DNA of 64,000 bases, taken from contig NZ_BDCU01000017.1 of the NCBI RefSeq assembly GCF_001618425.1, forward strand, positions 434,001 through 498,000, read 5' to 3'. Made by a program: the position numbers and the translations under genes. Under the pieces are notes generated by a model that was given only the letters and a program-made list of their open reading frames with translations, was not told the origin of the DNA and did not search any database. The DNA comes from Nocardia fusca NBRC 14340 (GTDB taxonomy: Bacteria > Actinomycetota > Actinomycetes > Mycobacteriales > Mycobacteriaceae). Of the stretch, positions 1-9,437 are shown piece after piece (position 1 is the first letter of the stretch; each line of letters begins with the position of its first letter).

Positions 1-595
1 TCCGCTCCGGGGTGAGCCGCTCGTCGATATCGGCCAGTGCCCGGGACAGCGCTGTCGCCACCCGCCGCGGGTCGGCACTGTCGGCGGCATCGAAGGTCAC
101 CCGCGAGACGGTGCCCGGAACCAGGACATCGCTACCGGACTGTTCGTTGACCCGGGCCCGCGGCGCGGGCTGTATCGACAACGCCATGGTCTGGGTATCG
201 CCGAGGCGCGGATGCACGGCCGCGCCGCTCCAGCGCACCGTCCAGGCACCGCCGGTACGCACCATCGGTAACTGCCCCGAATAGGTCCACGTGCGGCCGC
301 CGGGCAACCGCCATTCGTAGGTGTAATCGACAGTGGCGGTGTCACCGGTGATGCGGGCGGCGCCGGTGTCGGCATGCAGCTCTTCGGCACCCAGTTCGTC
401 CCACGCCGAAGTCAATGCGGCGAAAGCTTTTTCGGGCCGGGTGGTCCGATCGGCGGCCGCCTCGATATCACGCGCGGTGAACGCACCGAGAAAACCGTCC
501 GCGGCGGTGATCGGCCCGGAGGAGCCCGCCGCACAACCGGTCACGGCGAATGCGAGCGCCGCGACCGCGATCACGAGTACCGACCGGATCGTCAT
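1..595 (-). CDS. penicillin-binding lipoprotein, N-terminal part (truncated by window edge)
   Basis: The 5' part of a gene running off the left edge; 198 residues are visible. The product starts with a lipoprotein signal peptide: a hydrophobic run ending in the lipobox VTGC with the lipidated Cys at residue 21. The following ~150 residues resemble the NTF2-like MecA_N domain found before the dimerisation and transpeptidase domains of class B penicillin-binding proteins. The gene occupies the same place next to the GNAT gene and ispG as the penicillin-binding lipoprotein Rv2864c in M. tuberculosis. The expected role is peptidoglycan cross-linking outside the membrane, but the catalytic domain lies outside the window, so the assignment rests on the N-terminus and on context. 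Confidence 0.75.
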   Translation of the reverse strand, partial: MTIRSVLVIAVAALAFAVTGCAAGSSGPITAADGFLGAFTARDIEAAADRTTRPEKAFAALTSAWDELGAEELHADTGAARITGDTATVDYTYEWRLPGGRTWTYSGQLPMVRTGGAWTVRWSGAAVHPRLGDTQTMALSIQPAPRARVNEQSGSDVLVPGTVSRVTFDAADSADPRRVATALSRALADIDERLTPER

Positions 596-657
596 CGGAG
601 CCGATGGTAGGCGACCGGAGCCGGTGATCACCTGCGGCACACCGGATCCGAACGGGA

Positions 658-1521
658 TCAGTCGAGCAGGACCGTGGCGAATGTGGCGATCTGCCGGAAC
701 CCGACCGCCCGATAGGCCCGCCTGGCCACTTCGTTGTAGTCGTTGACGTACAGGCTGGCGGTACGTCCCGAAGCGACGACCGAATTCGCCACCGCCGCCG
801 TACCCGCTGTCCCCAGGCCCTGCCCCCGGTGTTCCGGATGCACCCAGACGCCCTGGATCTGCCCGGTACGCCGGGACTGCGCACCCACCTCCGCCTTGAA
901 CACCACCTCGCCGTCCTCGAACCGCGCCCAGGCCCGGCCGGCCTCGATCAGTCCGGCCACGCGGCGCCGATAGCCGCGGCCCCCGTCACCGGCCCGGGGA
1001 TCGATCCCGACCTCCTCGATGAACATCGCGATCGCCGCCGCGAGATACCGGTCGAGTTCTTCGGGACGGACCGGGCGCACCTGCGGGTCGGCGGCCGATA
1101 CGGCGGTATCGGTGAGTGCCAGCAGCGGCTGCGCGCCGCGGACCTCTCGTTCCGGACCCCAATGGTCGGCGAGCATCTCCCACAGCGGCAGCGCGAGTTC
1201 CTGCCTGCCGACCACCGATGAGCACATCCGGGGCCACCGGATGGCCCGGTCGGCGAAGGCGCGCAGCGCCTCACGGCCGCCGCGCAGCGGGATGAGATTC
1301 ACTCCGGAGAAGCACAGTGATTCCGACGGGCCGCCGTGACTCCACAGCTCACCCTGGCCGCACCGGTTGTCCAGACCGTATTCCTGTAACCGGGCGGCGA
1401 CCATGCAGGTGGCCACCGGGTCATCGTCGAGGACCCGGAGTACCTGGGCAAGGTCCCGCTTGGCGAGCTGACGCGCGGGAACGTATTTCGCGCGCCGGGT
1501 CGGCTCCAGCAGACTCCGCAC
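658..1521 (-). CDS. GNAT family N-acetyltransferase with DUF4081-like N-terminal domain
   Basis: 287 residues starting at GTG. The C-terminal part (about 160-287) is a GCN5-related acetyltransferase fold with the acetyl-CoA pyrophosphate-binding motif HRGQGLG at 231-237, followed by the usual helix and the strand and loop NDYNEVARRAYRAVGF. The N-terminal half matches the DUF4081-type domain that precedes GNAT in actinobacterial proteins such as Rv2867c. The substrate is unknown. It lies downstream of ispG in the same orientation, as in M. tuberculosis, and precedes the penicillin-binding lipoprotein gene by 62 bp. The Shine-Dalgarno sequence is weak (GGCAGG), so the exact start is uncertain. 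Confidence 0.85.
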   Translation of the reverse strand: MRSLLEPTRRAKYVPARQLAKRDLAQVLRVLDDDPVATCMVAARLQEYGLDNRCGQGELWSHGGPSESLCFSGVNLIPLRGGREALRAFADRAIRWPRMCSSVVGRQELALPLWEMLADHWGPEREVRGAQPLLALTDTAVSAADPQVRPVRPEELDRYLAAAIAMFIEEVGIDPRAGDGGRGYRRRVAGLIEAGRAWARFEDGEVVFKAEVGAQSRRTGQIQGVWVHPEHRGQGLGTAGTAAVANSVVASGRTASLYVNDYNEVARRAYRAVGFRQIATFATVLLD

Positions 1522-1645
1522 CTACAACAGCCTGCCATGAACCGCACCGCGACGGTACGAATATCCGGAAAGCGTCCGCGCGGCGCGGACGGAGCGGGCA
1601 GCGCCGACCGGCTCGCCGCGCCGGCGAGCCGGTGGCGCGGGGAAC

Positions 1646-2803
1646 TCAGCCCACGCTGACGACCGGCTGACCGGTCTCGGCGTCCGCACCCATCTCCTCG
1701 GCGATCCGCATGGCCTCTTCGATGAGGGTCTCCACGATCTGCGCCTCGGGCACCGTTTTCACGACTTCACCCTTGACGAAGATCTGTCCCTTGCCGTTAC
1801 CGGAGGCGACACCGAGATCGGCCTCCCGGGCCTCGCCCGGACCGTTCACCACACAGCCCATGACCGCGACCCGCAGCGGCACCTCCAGGCCGTCCAGACC
1901 CGCGGTGACCTCGTCGGCGAGGGTGTACACATCCACCTGCGCGCGACCGCAGGAGGGACAGGACACGATCTCGAGTTTGCGGGGCCGCAGGTTCAGCGAC
2001 TGCAGAATCTGCCCGCCGACCTTCACTTCCTCGGCCGGTGGCGCGGACAGCGAGACCCGGATGGTGTCGCCGATACCCTCGCTCAGCAGCGCGCCGAACG
2101 CGACCGCGGACTTCACGGTGCCCTGGAAAGCCGGACCCGCCTCGGTGACGCCGAGGTGCAGCGGGTAGTCGCACTGCGCGGCCAGCTGCCGGTACGCCTC
2201 GACCATCACCACGGGGTCGTTGTGCTTGACCGAGATCTTGATGTCGCCGAACCCGTGCTCCTCGAACAGGCTCGCCTCCCACAGCGCCGACTCCACCAGC
2301 GCTTCCGGTGTGGCCTTGCCGTATTTGGCCATCATCCGCTTGTCGAGGGAACCGGCGTTCACCCCGATCCGGATCGGGATACCGGCGGCACCGGCCGCCT
2401 TGGCGACCTCCGCGACCCGCCCGTCGAACTCTTTGATGTTGCCGGGGTTCACCCGCACCGCCGCGCAGCCCGCATCGATGGCGGCGAAGATATAGCGCGG
2501 CTGGAAATGGATATCGGCGATCACCGGGATCTGTGATTTCTTCGCGATCACGGGTAGCGCGTCGGCATCCTCCTGCCGCGGGCACGCCACCCGCACGATA
2601 TCGCAGCCCGACGCGGTGAGCTCCGCGATCTGCTGCAATGTCGCGTTCACATCGTGCGTTTTGGTCGTCGTCATCGACTGCACCGAGATCGGGTGGTCAC
2701 TGCCCACACCGACACCACCCACCATCAACTGGCGGGTTTTGCGCCGCGGTGCGAGCACCGCGGCCGGTGCGGTCGGCATCCCCAATCCGATTGTGCTGGT
2801 CAC
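1646..2803 (-). CDS. ispG: 4-hydroxy-3-methylbut-2-enyl diphosphate synthase (flavodoxin)
   Basis: Penultimate step of the MEP isoprenoid pathway: reductive ring opening of 2-C-methyl-D-erythritol 2,4-cyclodiphosphate using a [4Fe-4S] cluster. 385 residues. The N-terminal TIM barrel contains stretches nearly identical to mycobacterial GcpE ([25 protein letters not shown]). The C-terminal cluster domain has Cys282, Cys285 and Cys317 as ligands (CPSCG and [10 protein letters not shown]), with Glu324 in the position of the catalytic or fourth-ligand glutamate. The open frame continues upstream to 2905, but homology starts at the GTG at 2803 (product begins TSTIGLGMP). Here it is divergent from dxr rather than downstream of rip. 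Confidence 0.97.
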   Translation of the reverse strand: MTSTIGLGMPTAPAAVLAPRRKTRQLMVGGVGVGSDHPISVQSMTTTKTHDVNATLQQIAELTASGCDIVRVACPRQEDADALPVIAKKSQIPVIADIHFQPRYIFAAIDAGCAAVRVNPGNIKEFDGRVAEVAKAAGAAGIPIRIGVNAGSLDKRMMAKYGKATPEALVESALWEASLFEEHGFGDIKISVKHNDPVVMVEAYRQLAAQCDYPLHLGVTEAGPAFQGTVKSAVAFGALLSEGIGDTIRVSLSAPPAEEVKVGGQILQSLNLRPRKLEIVSCPSCGRAQVDVYTLADEVTAGLDGLEVPLRVAVMGCVVNGPGEAREADLGVASGNGKGQIFVKGEVVKTVPEAQIVETLIEEAMRIAEEMGADAETGQPVVSVG

Positions 2804-2983
2804 TTTCGGCTGCCTACTTTCGTACTGGTCCGGCCGGTCGGTGCCGAGTCTAGTCCCGGCCCGACAGGGGGCCGCCGAGACATGGACAACAGTCGCGACC
2901 GGCACCGGTACGTCACCGGCACGTCACCTCGCCGTAGCCCGCGGTATTTCGCGCCGTAGCGCGGCCTGCGGAGAAACCGCCGA

Positions 2984-3250
2984 CTACCGGGGCTTGCGGC
3001 GCAGCAGGATGTCGCGGACCACGAGGATCGCCAGGGCGGCGGCGAATCCGATGAGGTAGAGATCCTCGACCTTGCCGTGGTGATTGCCCTGCAGCATGCC
3101 CAGCAGGATGATGATCACCACGACCGCGGCCACCTGGAACGTCCGGCGGGATTCCCCGCTCCAACCCCAGGCCGCCGACGGAACCTCTGCGGGGTCCACC
3201 TTGGTGACGACAGCTTTGTCGCTGGTGGGTTCGACTTCCGTGGCGGCCAC
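2984..3250 (-). CDS. DUF2631 small membrane protein
   Basis: 88 residues starting at GTG with a strong ribosome binding site (GAGGAGGAG). The N-terminal ~35 residues are polar, then two hydrophobic segments (about 40-55 and 66-82) are separated by a short His/Gly/Lys loop; the C-terminus RRKPR suggests it faces the cytoplasm. The pattern WGWSGE...[12 protein letters not shown] is typical of the DUF2631 family, found next to dxr in mycobacteria (Rv2876). Function unknown. It lies between ispG and dxr, in the ispG direction, starting 96 bp from the divergent dxr start. Confidence 0.85.
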   Translation of the reverse strand: MAATEVEPTSDKAVVTKVDPAEVPSAAWGWSGESRRTFQVAAVVVIIILLGMLQGNHHGKVEDLYLIGFAAALAILVVRDILLRRKPR

Positions 3251-3345
3251 GATCGCTCCTCCTCGAGAGAACGGATACTGCCCGATATCGTGGCATACGA
3301 CCGCCCGTCGTAGCCAGCAGGGGCACGGTCGGTGACAATGGGCAG

Positions 3346-4485
3346 GTGTCAGATCTCCGCAGAGTCCTCCTGCTCGGCAGCACCGGTTCCATCGGCACCC
3401 AGGCGCTCGAGGTGATCGCCGCGAACCCGGACAGATTCGAAGTCGTCGGCCTGGCCGCGGGTGGCGGGAACACCGAATTGCTCGCCGCGCAGATGGCCGC
3501 CACCGGCACGACCGCCGTGGCCGTGGCCGACCCGGTCGCGGGGGCCGGACTGGGAGTCCCGTTGACCGGCCCGGGCGCGGTGACCGAACTGGTCCGGCGC
3601 ACCGAGGCCGACGTCGTACTCAACGCGCTGGTCGGATCCCTGGGCCTGGAGCCGACGCTGGCCGCGCTGGAAAGCGGAGCGACACTGGCGCTGGCGAACA
3701 AGGAGTCGCTGGTGGCGGGCGGGTCGCTGGTCACCCGGGCAGCGCGTCCGGGCCAGCTGGTGCCGGTCGATTCGGAGCATTCGGCGCTCGCCCAGTGTCT
3801 GCGCGGCGGGCGGGCCGACGAGGTCGCCACCCTGGTTCTGACCGCGTCCGGTGGGCCGTTCCGCGGCTGGACCACCGAGATGCTGGACGGGGTGAACCCC
3901 GCCGAGGCGAAAACCCATCCGACCTGGTCCATGGGCCCGATGAACACCTTGAACTCGGCCTCTCTGGTCAACAAGGGCCTGGAACTGATCGAAACACATC
4001 TGCTCTTCGGTATCCCCTACGACCGCATCGAGGTCACCGTGCACCCGCAGTCGATCGTGCACTCCATGGTGACCTTCACCGACGGCTCCACCCTCGCCCA
4101 GGCCAGCCCGCCCGATATGAAGCTGCCGATCGCCCTGGCGCTGGGCTGGCCGGAGCGCGTACCCGGGGCCGCCACGCCGTGTGATTTCGGCACCGCCGCC
4201 ACCTGGACCTTCGAACCGGTGGACAACGCGGTGTTCCCAGCCGTGGAACTGGCCCGGGAAGCCGGCACCGCGGGTGGCTGCGTCACCGCCGTGTACAACG
4301 CCGCCAACGAGGTCGCGGTGCAGGCCTTTCTGGACGGCCGGATCCGCTTCCCGGAGATCGTGCGCACCGTGGAGCAGGCGGTACGCGACGCGGACCGGTG
4401 GCGCGCCGAACCCACCGAACTCGCCGAGGTACTCGCGGCCGACGAGTGGGCCCGCGACCGTGCCCGTACCCTCGTACAGCGGTAA
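3346..4485 (+). CDS. dxr: 1-deoxy-D-xylulose-5-phosphate reductoisomerase
   Basis: Converts 1-deoxy-D-xylulose 5-phosphate to 2-C-methyl-D-erythritol 4-phosphate with NADPH, the first committed MEP-pathway step and the target of fosmidomycin. 379 residues, normal for the family. The NADPH-binding loop GSTGSIG is at residues 11-17, NKES at 118-121, and the divalent-metal ligands correspond to Asp142 and Glu144 (VDSEHSA) and Glu213 (NKGLE). The start is GTG at 3346. The rip gene follows in the same direction after 125 bp, a pairing conserved in mycobacteria and many other bacteria. Confidence 0.97.
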   Translation: MSDLRRVLLLGSTGSIGTQALEVIAANPDRFEVVGLAAGGGNTELLAAQMAATGTTAVAVADPVAGAGLGVPLTGPGAVTELVRRTEADVVLNALVGSLGLEPTLAALESGATLALANKESLVAGGSLVTRAARPGQLVPVDSEHSALAQCLRGGRADEVATLVLTASGGPFRGWTTEMLDGVNPAEAKTHPTWSMGPMNTLNSASLVNKGLELIETHLLFGIPYDRIEVTVHPQSIVHSMVTFTDGSTLAQASPPDMKLPIALALGWPERVPGAATPCDFGTAATWTFEPVDNAVFPAVELAREAGTAGGCVTAVYNAANEVAVQAFLDGRIRFPEIVRTVEQAVRDADRWRAEPTELAEVLAADEWARDRARTLVQR

Positions 4486-4610
4486 CCGATGTCGCACATG
4501 GTCGAGGCACCGCACGCGGGCGGTTACTGTGGACACGTGCTCGCGGCCGCTCCGGTCTCTGTGCGGGCCGGGAGTAACGATCTGCGCACCGCAGGAGGGC
4601 TGTAGACCAC

Positions 4611-5813
4611 ATGCTGTTCGTGTTGGGGTTCGTGCTGTTCGCCCTCGGCATCACGATTTCGATCGCGCTGCACGAATGCGGGCACATGTGGACCGCTCAG
4701 GCCACCGGCATGAAGGTGCGCCGGTATTTCATCGGATTCGGCCCGAAGATGTTCTCCTTCCGGCGCGGGGAAACCGAATACGGCGTCAAATGGCTGCCGC
4801 TCGGCGGGTTCTGCGATATCGCCGGAATGACCGCGCTCGACGAACTGGAACCCGAAGAGGTCGACCGGGCCATGTATCGGCAGGCCACCTGGAAACGCCT
4901 CGTGGTGATGTCCGGCGGTATCGGGATGAATTTCCTGCTCGGCTTCCTCCTGATCGTCGTGCTGGCGGTCGGCTGGGGTCTGCCGAACCTGAACCAGCCG
5001 CCGGAGACCACGATCGGTGATATGAGCTGCGTCGCGCCGCAGAACCCCGACCGCACCCTCGGCGCCTGTACCGGCCCCGGCCCCGCCCAGCGCGCCGGCC
5101 TCCAGCGAGGCGATGTGGTCACCGCGATCAACGGCGCGAGCGTGGACACCTGGGAGGAGTTCCAGACCCGCACCCAGCAGCAGAACGGACCGTTCACCTA
5201 CACTGTCGACCGGGACGGGCAGACGCTGACCCTCGAGGTCGTCCCGGAGCAGGCCATGCGCTATCCCCGGGACGGCGGCCCCGGCCGGGAGGTGAGCGTC
5301 GTCGGTGTCGGCCAGGAGTTCTACGAACCGGTCCAGTACAGCGTCCTCGGCGCGATTCCCGCGTCGGCCGCTTTCACCGGCGAGATGTTCATCCGCACCT
5401 TCCAGTCGCTGGCGCAGATGCCGGCCAAGGTGGTCTCGCTGTGGGAGGCGGTCACCGGCGGAGAGCGCGATCGGGAGACCCCGGTCAGTGTGTACGGCGC
5501 CAGCAAGATCGGTGGGGAAACCGCCGAACGCGGTTACTGGAATGCCTTCATCCTGATCCTGGCCAGCTTGAACTTCTTCCTGGGTGCGTTCAACATCCTG
5601 CCGCTGCTGCCACTGGACGGTGGTCATATCGCGGTCGTGCTCTACGAGAAGGTCCGCAACACCATCCGTGGCTGGAAGGGGCTGGCCCCCGGTGCACCGG
5701 TGGACTACCTGAAACTGCTTCCACTCACCTATGTCGCCGTCGTCGTCGGTGGTGCGTACATGTTGCTCACCCTCGCAGCCGACATCATCAATCCCATCCA
5801 GCTCTTTCCTTGA
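4611..5813 (+). CDS. rip: site-2 intramembrane zinc metalloprotease Rip1/RseP family
   Basis: Integral membrane protease that cleaves substrates such as anti-sigma factors within the membrane (Rip1/Rv2869c in M. tuberculosis). 400 residues. The first membrane segment carries the zinc motif HECGH at residues 21-25. A PDZ domain follows at roughly 130-210 (RAGLQRGDVVTAINGASV). The last zinc ligand is in LPLDGGH with Asp336. Final membrane helices span about 320-340 and 375-395. Downstream of dxr in the same direction. The last codons and stop lie in a short direct repeat, reported separately. Confidence 0.95.
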   Translation: MLFVLGFVLFALGITISIALHECGHMWTAQATGMKVRRYFIGFGPKMFSFRRGETEYGVKWLPLGGFCDIAGMTALDELEPEEVDRAMYRQATWKRLVVMSGGIGMNFLLGFLLIVVLAVGWGLPNLNQPPETTIGDMSCVAPQNPDRTLGACTGPGPAQRAGLQRGDVVTAINGASVDTWEEFQTRTQQQNGPFTYTVDRDGQTLTLEVVPEQAMRYPRDGGPGREVSVVGVGQEFYEPVQYSVLGAIPASAAFTGEMFIRTFQSLAQMPAKVVSLWEAVTGGERDRETPVSVYGASKIGGETAERGYWNAFILILASLNFFLGAFNILPLLPLDGGHIAVVLYEKVRNTIRGWKGLAPGAPVDYLKLLPLTYVAVVVGGAYMLLTLAADIINPIQLFP

Positions 5814-5828
5814 TCCCAGCTCTTTCCT
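5798..5828 (+). repeat. 13-bp direct repeat spanning the rip stop codon
   Basis: The 13-mer CCAGCTCTTTCCT occurs at 5798-5810 and again at 5816-5828. The first copy codes for the last residues of Rip (QLFP) and the TGA at 5811-5813 lies between the copies. This looks like an 18-bp tandem duplication in which one copy has lost a base, probably by replication slippage. Confidence 0.8.
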
Positions 5829-5969
5829 GATCGCGCACGGGTGACGACACGGCCGGCGGGTGGCAACACGGTTCGTGACCCCCTCGCGGCACAGACCGGG
5901 TGCGTCTCCGAACCCGGTGGGCCGAAGTCGTAGTCGGAAATTTCGGTGGGGAGTTGGCGTCCGGCGACC

Positions 5970-5975
5970 TATAAT
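5970..5975 (+). promoter_or_regulatory. perfect TATAAT -10-like hexamer
   Basis: TATAAT stands 32 bp before the ATG of the small secreted-protein gene at 6008, in a region where such AT-rich hexamers are rare. No good TTGACA-like element lies at 16-18 bp spacing, so the promoter is only suggested. Confidence 0.4.
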
Positions 5976-6007
5976 GGGTGGATCGCGCAATGGGGAGGGG
6001 AAAATCT

Positions 6008-6280
6008 ATGCGCCAGTTCATGTCTCGGTTCGTATCGGTCACGTTCGCCGCAGTCATCGGGATCCTGTCGGCCACGGGTTCGGCGGCCGCGGTCACACCG
6101 GAACAATGCGAATCCCATGGTGGATTCGTCGATATCGTTCTCGACCCGAACGAGCCTTCCCGAGCGGTCTGCACGTGCCGCAACGACCCGATGTACGACG
6201 GGATGCAGGTATTCGGGCCCCACGTCACGTCGATCGGGGGCGCGCCCTGGCCGGTGACCTGCGTCGGCCTGGAGGTTTAG
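6008..6280 (+). CDS. small secreted cysteine-containing protein, unknown function
   Basis: 90 residues. ATG at 6008 is chosen because GGAGGGG lies 7 bp upstream; an in-frame ATG further upstream (5978) has no such site. The first ~28 residues form a Sec signal peptide (basic RQFMSR start, hydrophobic run, cleavage expected after AAA near residue 28). The mature ~62 residues hold four cysteines (EQC, AVC, TC, VTC), which could form two disulphides outside the cell. No family is recognised. The next gene follows after 9 bp, so the two are probably one transcript. Confidence 0.7.
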   Translation: MRQFMSRFVSVTFAAVIGILSATGSAAAVTPEQCESHGGFVDIVLDPNEPSRAVCTCRNDPMYDGMQVFGPHVTSIGGAPWPVTCVGLEV

Positions 6281-6289
6281 GCTCACACC

Positions 6290-6745
6290 ATGACGAACGA
6301 ACACGACGACTGTCGGGTGACGGTCGACGGTGTCGCTCCCGCTGTGGTCGTCCTGCTCCGGAAGGCGGCGGAGATCGCCGCCTCCCACGGTCGCCGTCGG
6401 ATCGGATTCGACGATGTGCACGCTGCGCTGATAACCCATGACGACGTTGCGCCGCTGTGGTGGCCCCGCCCCGGCGGGGCCGATTACAGCCGGCATCCGA
6501 GCAGCTCACGCATCATGTACACCGGCTCGGACGGACAGACGAAGCCACTGGATCACGGAATCCTGCACAGCGATCTCCGAGGCGAAACAGAACCGCTGAC
6601 CTTCGACCGGTACCGCGAGCTGGTACTGCACTGGGTGCCCGGACCGACACCCGACGAACCGGGTCCGGTATCTCCGGCCACGATCACCTACGAACTGACC
6701 GGACCACACGCCGACGACTTCCGGAAAATGATCGAACGACAGTAG
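6290..6745 (+). CDS. hypothetical protein, Clp-N-like N-terminal segment
   Basis: 151 residues, cytoplasmic (no signal or membrane segment). The N-terminal part (VVLLRKAAEIAASHGRRR...FDDVHAALI) has the helix pattern of one Clp N-terminal repeat, in which a substrate-adaptor domain reads A-x-x-x-A...G...GTEHLLLAL; this is a faint resemblance only. The rest is polar and unrecognised. A GGAGG sequence overlaps the end of the preceding gene, 9 bp away, suggesting translation from the same mRNA. Possibly a partner of the small secreted protein; no function can be assigned. Confidence 0.65.
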   Translation: MTNEHDDCRVTVDGVAPAVVVLLRKAAEIAASHGRRRIGFDDVHAALITHDDVAPLWWPRPGGADYSRHPSSSRIMYTGSDGQTKPLDHGILHSDLRGETEPLTFDRYRELVLHWVPGPTPDEPGPVSPATITYELTGPHADDFRKMIERQ

Positions 6746-6850
6746 ATATGTGAAGGGTCGGCCCTGGGCATCACAACAGTGTGGGGCGAGGTGGTTATCG
6801 GCCCCATTCGGGCACACGGAGGCGAAACGGTTCCGAGGGCCGATTTGCGG

Positions 6851-8062
6851 TCAGCGCGCTGTGGTGTCCTTGCCCTCGATGACGTCCACAACGTATTCGG
6901 CGATCGCGAGCGAGGAGGTCGCCGCGGGGGACGGGGCATTCCGAACAGCCGTGACCGGGCCGAGCCGGTCGATCCGGAAATCGTCGACGAGACTGCCGTC
7001 GGCATCGAGAGCCTGGGCCCGGACGCCCGAACCGCCCCGCACCACATCCGCGGCACCTATGGCCGGAATGTAGCGCTGCGCTCTGCGCATGTACGCGGAG
7101 ACCGACAGCGAGCCGTATATCTCCTCGATCCCGGTACGCCAGTGCTGTCGCGCCATCCGGCGGAACCCGGGCCAGCGCACGGTCTCCGCGAGGTCGCGCA
7201 CCGAAAAGTCCCCGCGCCGATAGCCTTCCCGGGCGAAAGCCAGTACCGCGTTGGGGCCGACCTCCACCGTCCCGGAGACCCGCCGCGTGAAATGCACCCC
7301 CAGGAACGGGTACCGCGGGTCCGGTACCGGATACACCAGTCCACGCACCATATCCGCCTTCGCGGCGACCACATTCATGTATTCGCCGCGGAACGGCACG
7401 ATCCGCGGGCCGGGGTCGGCGCCGGCCAATCCGGCCACCGTATCGGCGTGCAAGCCCGCGCACACGATCAGCCGATCCACGCGCAGCACCTCGTCGCCCG
7501 TCGTGATGTCGATTCCCGTTACGGCCGGGACGATCCCGTCCACCGCGCACGACAAGCGCACTTCCCCGCCGGATTCCACCAGATCCGCGGCGAAGGCTTC
7601 CGCGATCCGGCGGAAATCGGTGATGGCGGTCCGCGGCGAGTACAGTGCCGCGAGCCCCTCGGCGAACGGTTCGATCTCGCCGATCTCCGCCCGGCCCACT
7701 CGTCTCAGTCCAGGGACCGCGTTATCGCCGGCCCGAGTCTGCAGCGCCTCGAGCCGGGGCATTTCGTCGTCGTCCACCGCGACGACGAGTTTGCCGCATT
7801 CGTCGTAGGGCAGTGTCCGTTCGGCGCAGTACTCCCGTAGCAGGGACCGCCCCCGCGCGCACAGAACAGCCTTCAAACTTCCGGGCTGATAGTAGATCCC
7901 GGCGTGCACCACCCCGGAGTTGTGGCCGGTCTGGTGTGCCGCGACACGATCTTCCTTCTCCAGCACCACGATCCGGTCATCGGGACGCCGACGGGCGAGT
8001 TCCCGCCCGATCGCCAATCCTACGATCCCGGCCCCGACGATCGCGACGACCTGCTGACCCAT
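6851..8062 (-). CDS. lhgO: L-2-hydroxyglutarate oxidase / FAD-dependent oxidoreductase
   Basis: 403 residues. A DAO-type FAD enzyme that oxidises L-2-hydroxyglutarate to 2-oxoglutarate, a metabolite-repair reaction. The N-terminal Rossmann dinucleotide motif GAGIVGLAIGREL is followed by an acidic strand end (VVLEKE). The family signature HQTGHNSGVVHAGIYY is present, and FRGEYM and the C-terminal GGSGVRAQAL fit LhgO well. The ATG at 8062 is preceded by GAGGAG at good spacing; the frame stays open upstream without homology. It reads towards the two small orphan genes and follows rlmN by 135 bp. Confidence 0.88.
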   Translation of the reverse strand: MGQQVVAIVGAGIVGLAIGRELARRRPDDRIVVLEKEDRVAAHQTGHNSGVVHAGIYYQPGSLKAVLCARGRSLLREYCAERTLPYDECGKLVVAVDDDEMPRLEALQTRAGDNAVPGLRRVGRAEIGEIEPFAEGLAALYSPRTAITDFRRIAEAFAADLVESGGEVRLSCAVDGIVPAVTGIDITTGDEVLRVDRLIVCAGLHADTVAGLAGADPGPRIVPFRGEYMNVVAAKADMVRGLVYPVPDPRYPFLGVHFTRRVSGTVEVGPNAVLAFAREGYRRGDFSVRDLAETVRWPGFRRMARQHWRTGIEEIYGSLSVSAYMRRAQRYIPAIGAADVVRGGSGVRAQALDADGSLVDDFRIDRLGPVTAVRNAPSPAATSSLAIAEYVVDVIEGKDTTAR

Positions 8063-8197
8063 CCACCGATCTCCTCGCACCACGTGCGGCTGCGTCCGCC
8101 CCACTTCCGGCAGCAGGCATCATCTCAGCTCGGGACACCATGGGCCACAGCGAAGTGCCCCGCCTGTTCCGCCGGCGCGGCCTCCCGGCGGCCCGGC

Positions 8198-9307
8198 TCA
8201 GCCCTCCGCCGCCAGCTGACCGCAGGCCGCGGCGATCTCCTGACCGCGGGTGTCGCGGACCGTGCACGGCACACCCTGCGCCTCGACCCGGCGCACGAAC
8301 TCCCGTTCCACCGGCTTGGGGCTGGCATCCCATTTGCTGCCGGGAGTGGGGTTCAGCGGGATGACATTGACGTGCACGCGGGACCCCAGCGCCTTGTGCA
8401 GCTTCTGGCCCAGCATTTCCGCGCGCCACGGCTGGTCGTTGATATCCCGGATCAGTGCGTACTCGATGGATACCCGCCGGCCGGATTTGTCCGCGTAGTA
8501 GCGGGCGGCGTCGAGCACCTCCGAAACGGGCCAGCGGTTGTTCACCGGAACCAGGGTGTCGCGCAGTTCGTCGTCGGGGGTGTGCAGGGAAACCGCGAGC
8601 GTCACCGAGAGATCCTCGTCGGCGAGTTTGCGGATCGCCGGGGCCAGGCCGACCGTGGACACCACCACATTGCGCTGGGAGATACCGAGACCGTCCGGGG
8701 CAGGCGAGGTGATGCGGCGTACCGCGTTCACCACCCGCTTGTAGTTCGCCAGCGGCTCACCCATTCCCATGAACACGATGTTCGACAGCCGCCCGGGCCC
8801 ACCGGCGACGGCCCCGTCGCGCAGATCGGCCGCGGCGGCGCGGACCTGATCGACGATCTCGGCGGTCGAGAGGTTGCGGTTCAGCCCGCCCTGCCCGGTC
8901 GCGCAGAAAGGACAGGCCATACCGCAGCCGGCCTGACTGGAGATGCACAGCGTGGCCCGGTCGGGGTAGCGCATGAGCACGCTCTCCAGCAGGGTTCCGT
9001 CACCGGCCCGCCACAGCGTCTTGCGGGTCTCCCCGGCATCACACGCGATCTGCCGGATCGGGGTGAGCAGCGGCGGGAACAACGCCTCCGCGACTTTCTC
9101 CCGGACCGCGGCCGGTAGATCGGTCATATCCGCCGGATCGGCTTGCAACCGCCCGTAGTACTGGCGCGCGATCTGGTCGGCACGGAACTTCGGCAGGCCC
9201 AGCTCGGCCATCGCGGCACGGCGGCCGTCGGCGTCGAGGTCGGCCAGATGGCGCGGCGGCATACCGCGGCGCGGTGCGTCGAAAACCAGGGGCAAAGAGG
9301 CGGTCAT
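8198..9307 (-). CDS. rlmN: dual-specificity 23S rRNA/tRNA adenine C2-methyltransferase
   Basis: Radical SAM enzyme that methylates C2 of A2503 in 23S rRNA and A37 in some tRNAs. 369 residues. The iron-sulphur cluster motif CX3CX2C is Cys128, Cys132, Cys135 (GCGMACPFC). The methyl-carrying cysteines correspond to Cys362 (AACGQL) and Cys121. GMGEPLANY, a glycine-rich SAM motif, is present. In M. tuberculosis H37Rv the homologous gene is annotated as two pieces; here it is intact. It is divergent from the lapA-like gene. Confidence 0.96.
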   Translation of the reverse strand: MTASLPLVFDAPRRGMPPRHLADLDADGRRAAMAELGLPKFRADQIARQYYGRLQADPADMTDLPAAVREKVAEALFPPLLTPIRQIACDAGETRKTLWRAGDGTLLESVLMRYPDRATLCISSQAGCGMACPFCATGQGGLNRNLSTAEIVDQVRAAAADLRDGAVAGGPGRLSNIVFMGMGEPLANYKRVVNAVRRITSPAPDGLGISQRNVVVSTVGLAPAIRKLADEDLSVTLAVSLHTPDDELRDTLVPVNNRWPVSEVLDAARYYADKSGRRVSIEYALIRDINDQPWRAEMLGQKLHKALGSRVHVNVIPLNPTPGSKWDASPKPVEREFVRRVEAQGVPCTVRDTRGQEIAAACGQLAAEG

Positions 9308-9437
9308 AGTCCTACCAGTGTGTCATCTCGGTGAATGTGGCCCGTGCCGAGCCGTCCCGCGACGGGAGCCGGGCCGATATTCGACCGGCGGGCCGGAAAT
9401 CCGTGCGCAGTCGATAGCTGTCGGCAATCATCGACAT

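Noticed and set aside
4524..5990. 488-codon minus-strand open frame
   Set aside because: Antisense to rip; no homology.
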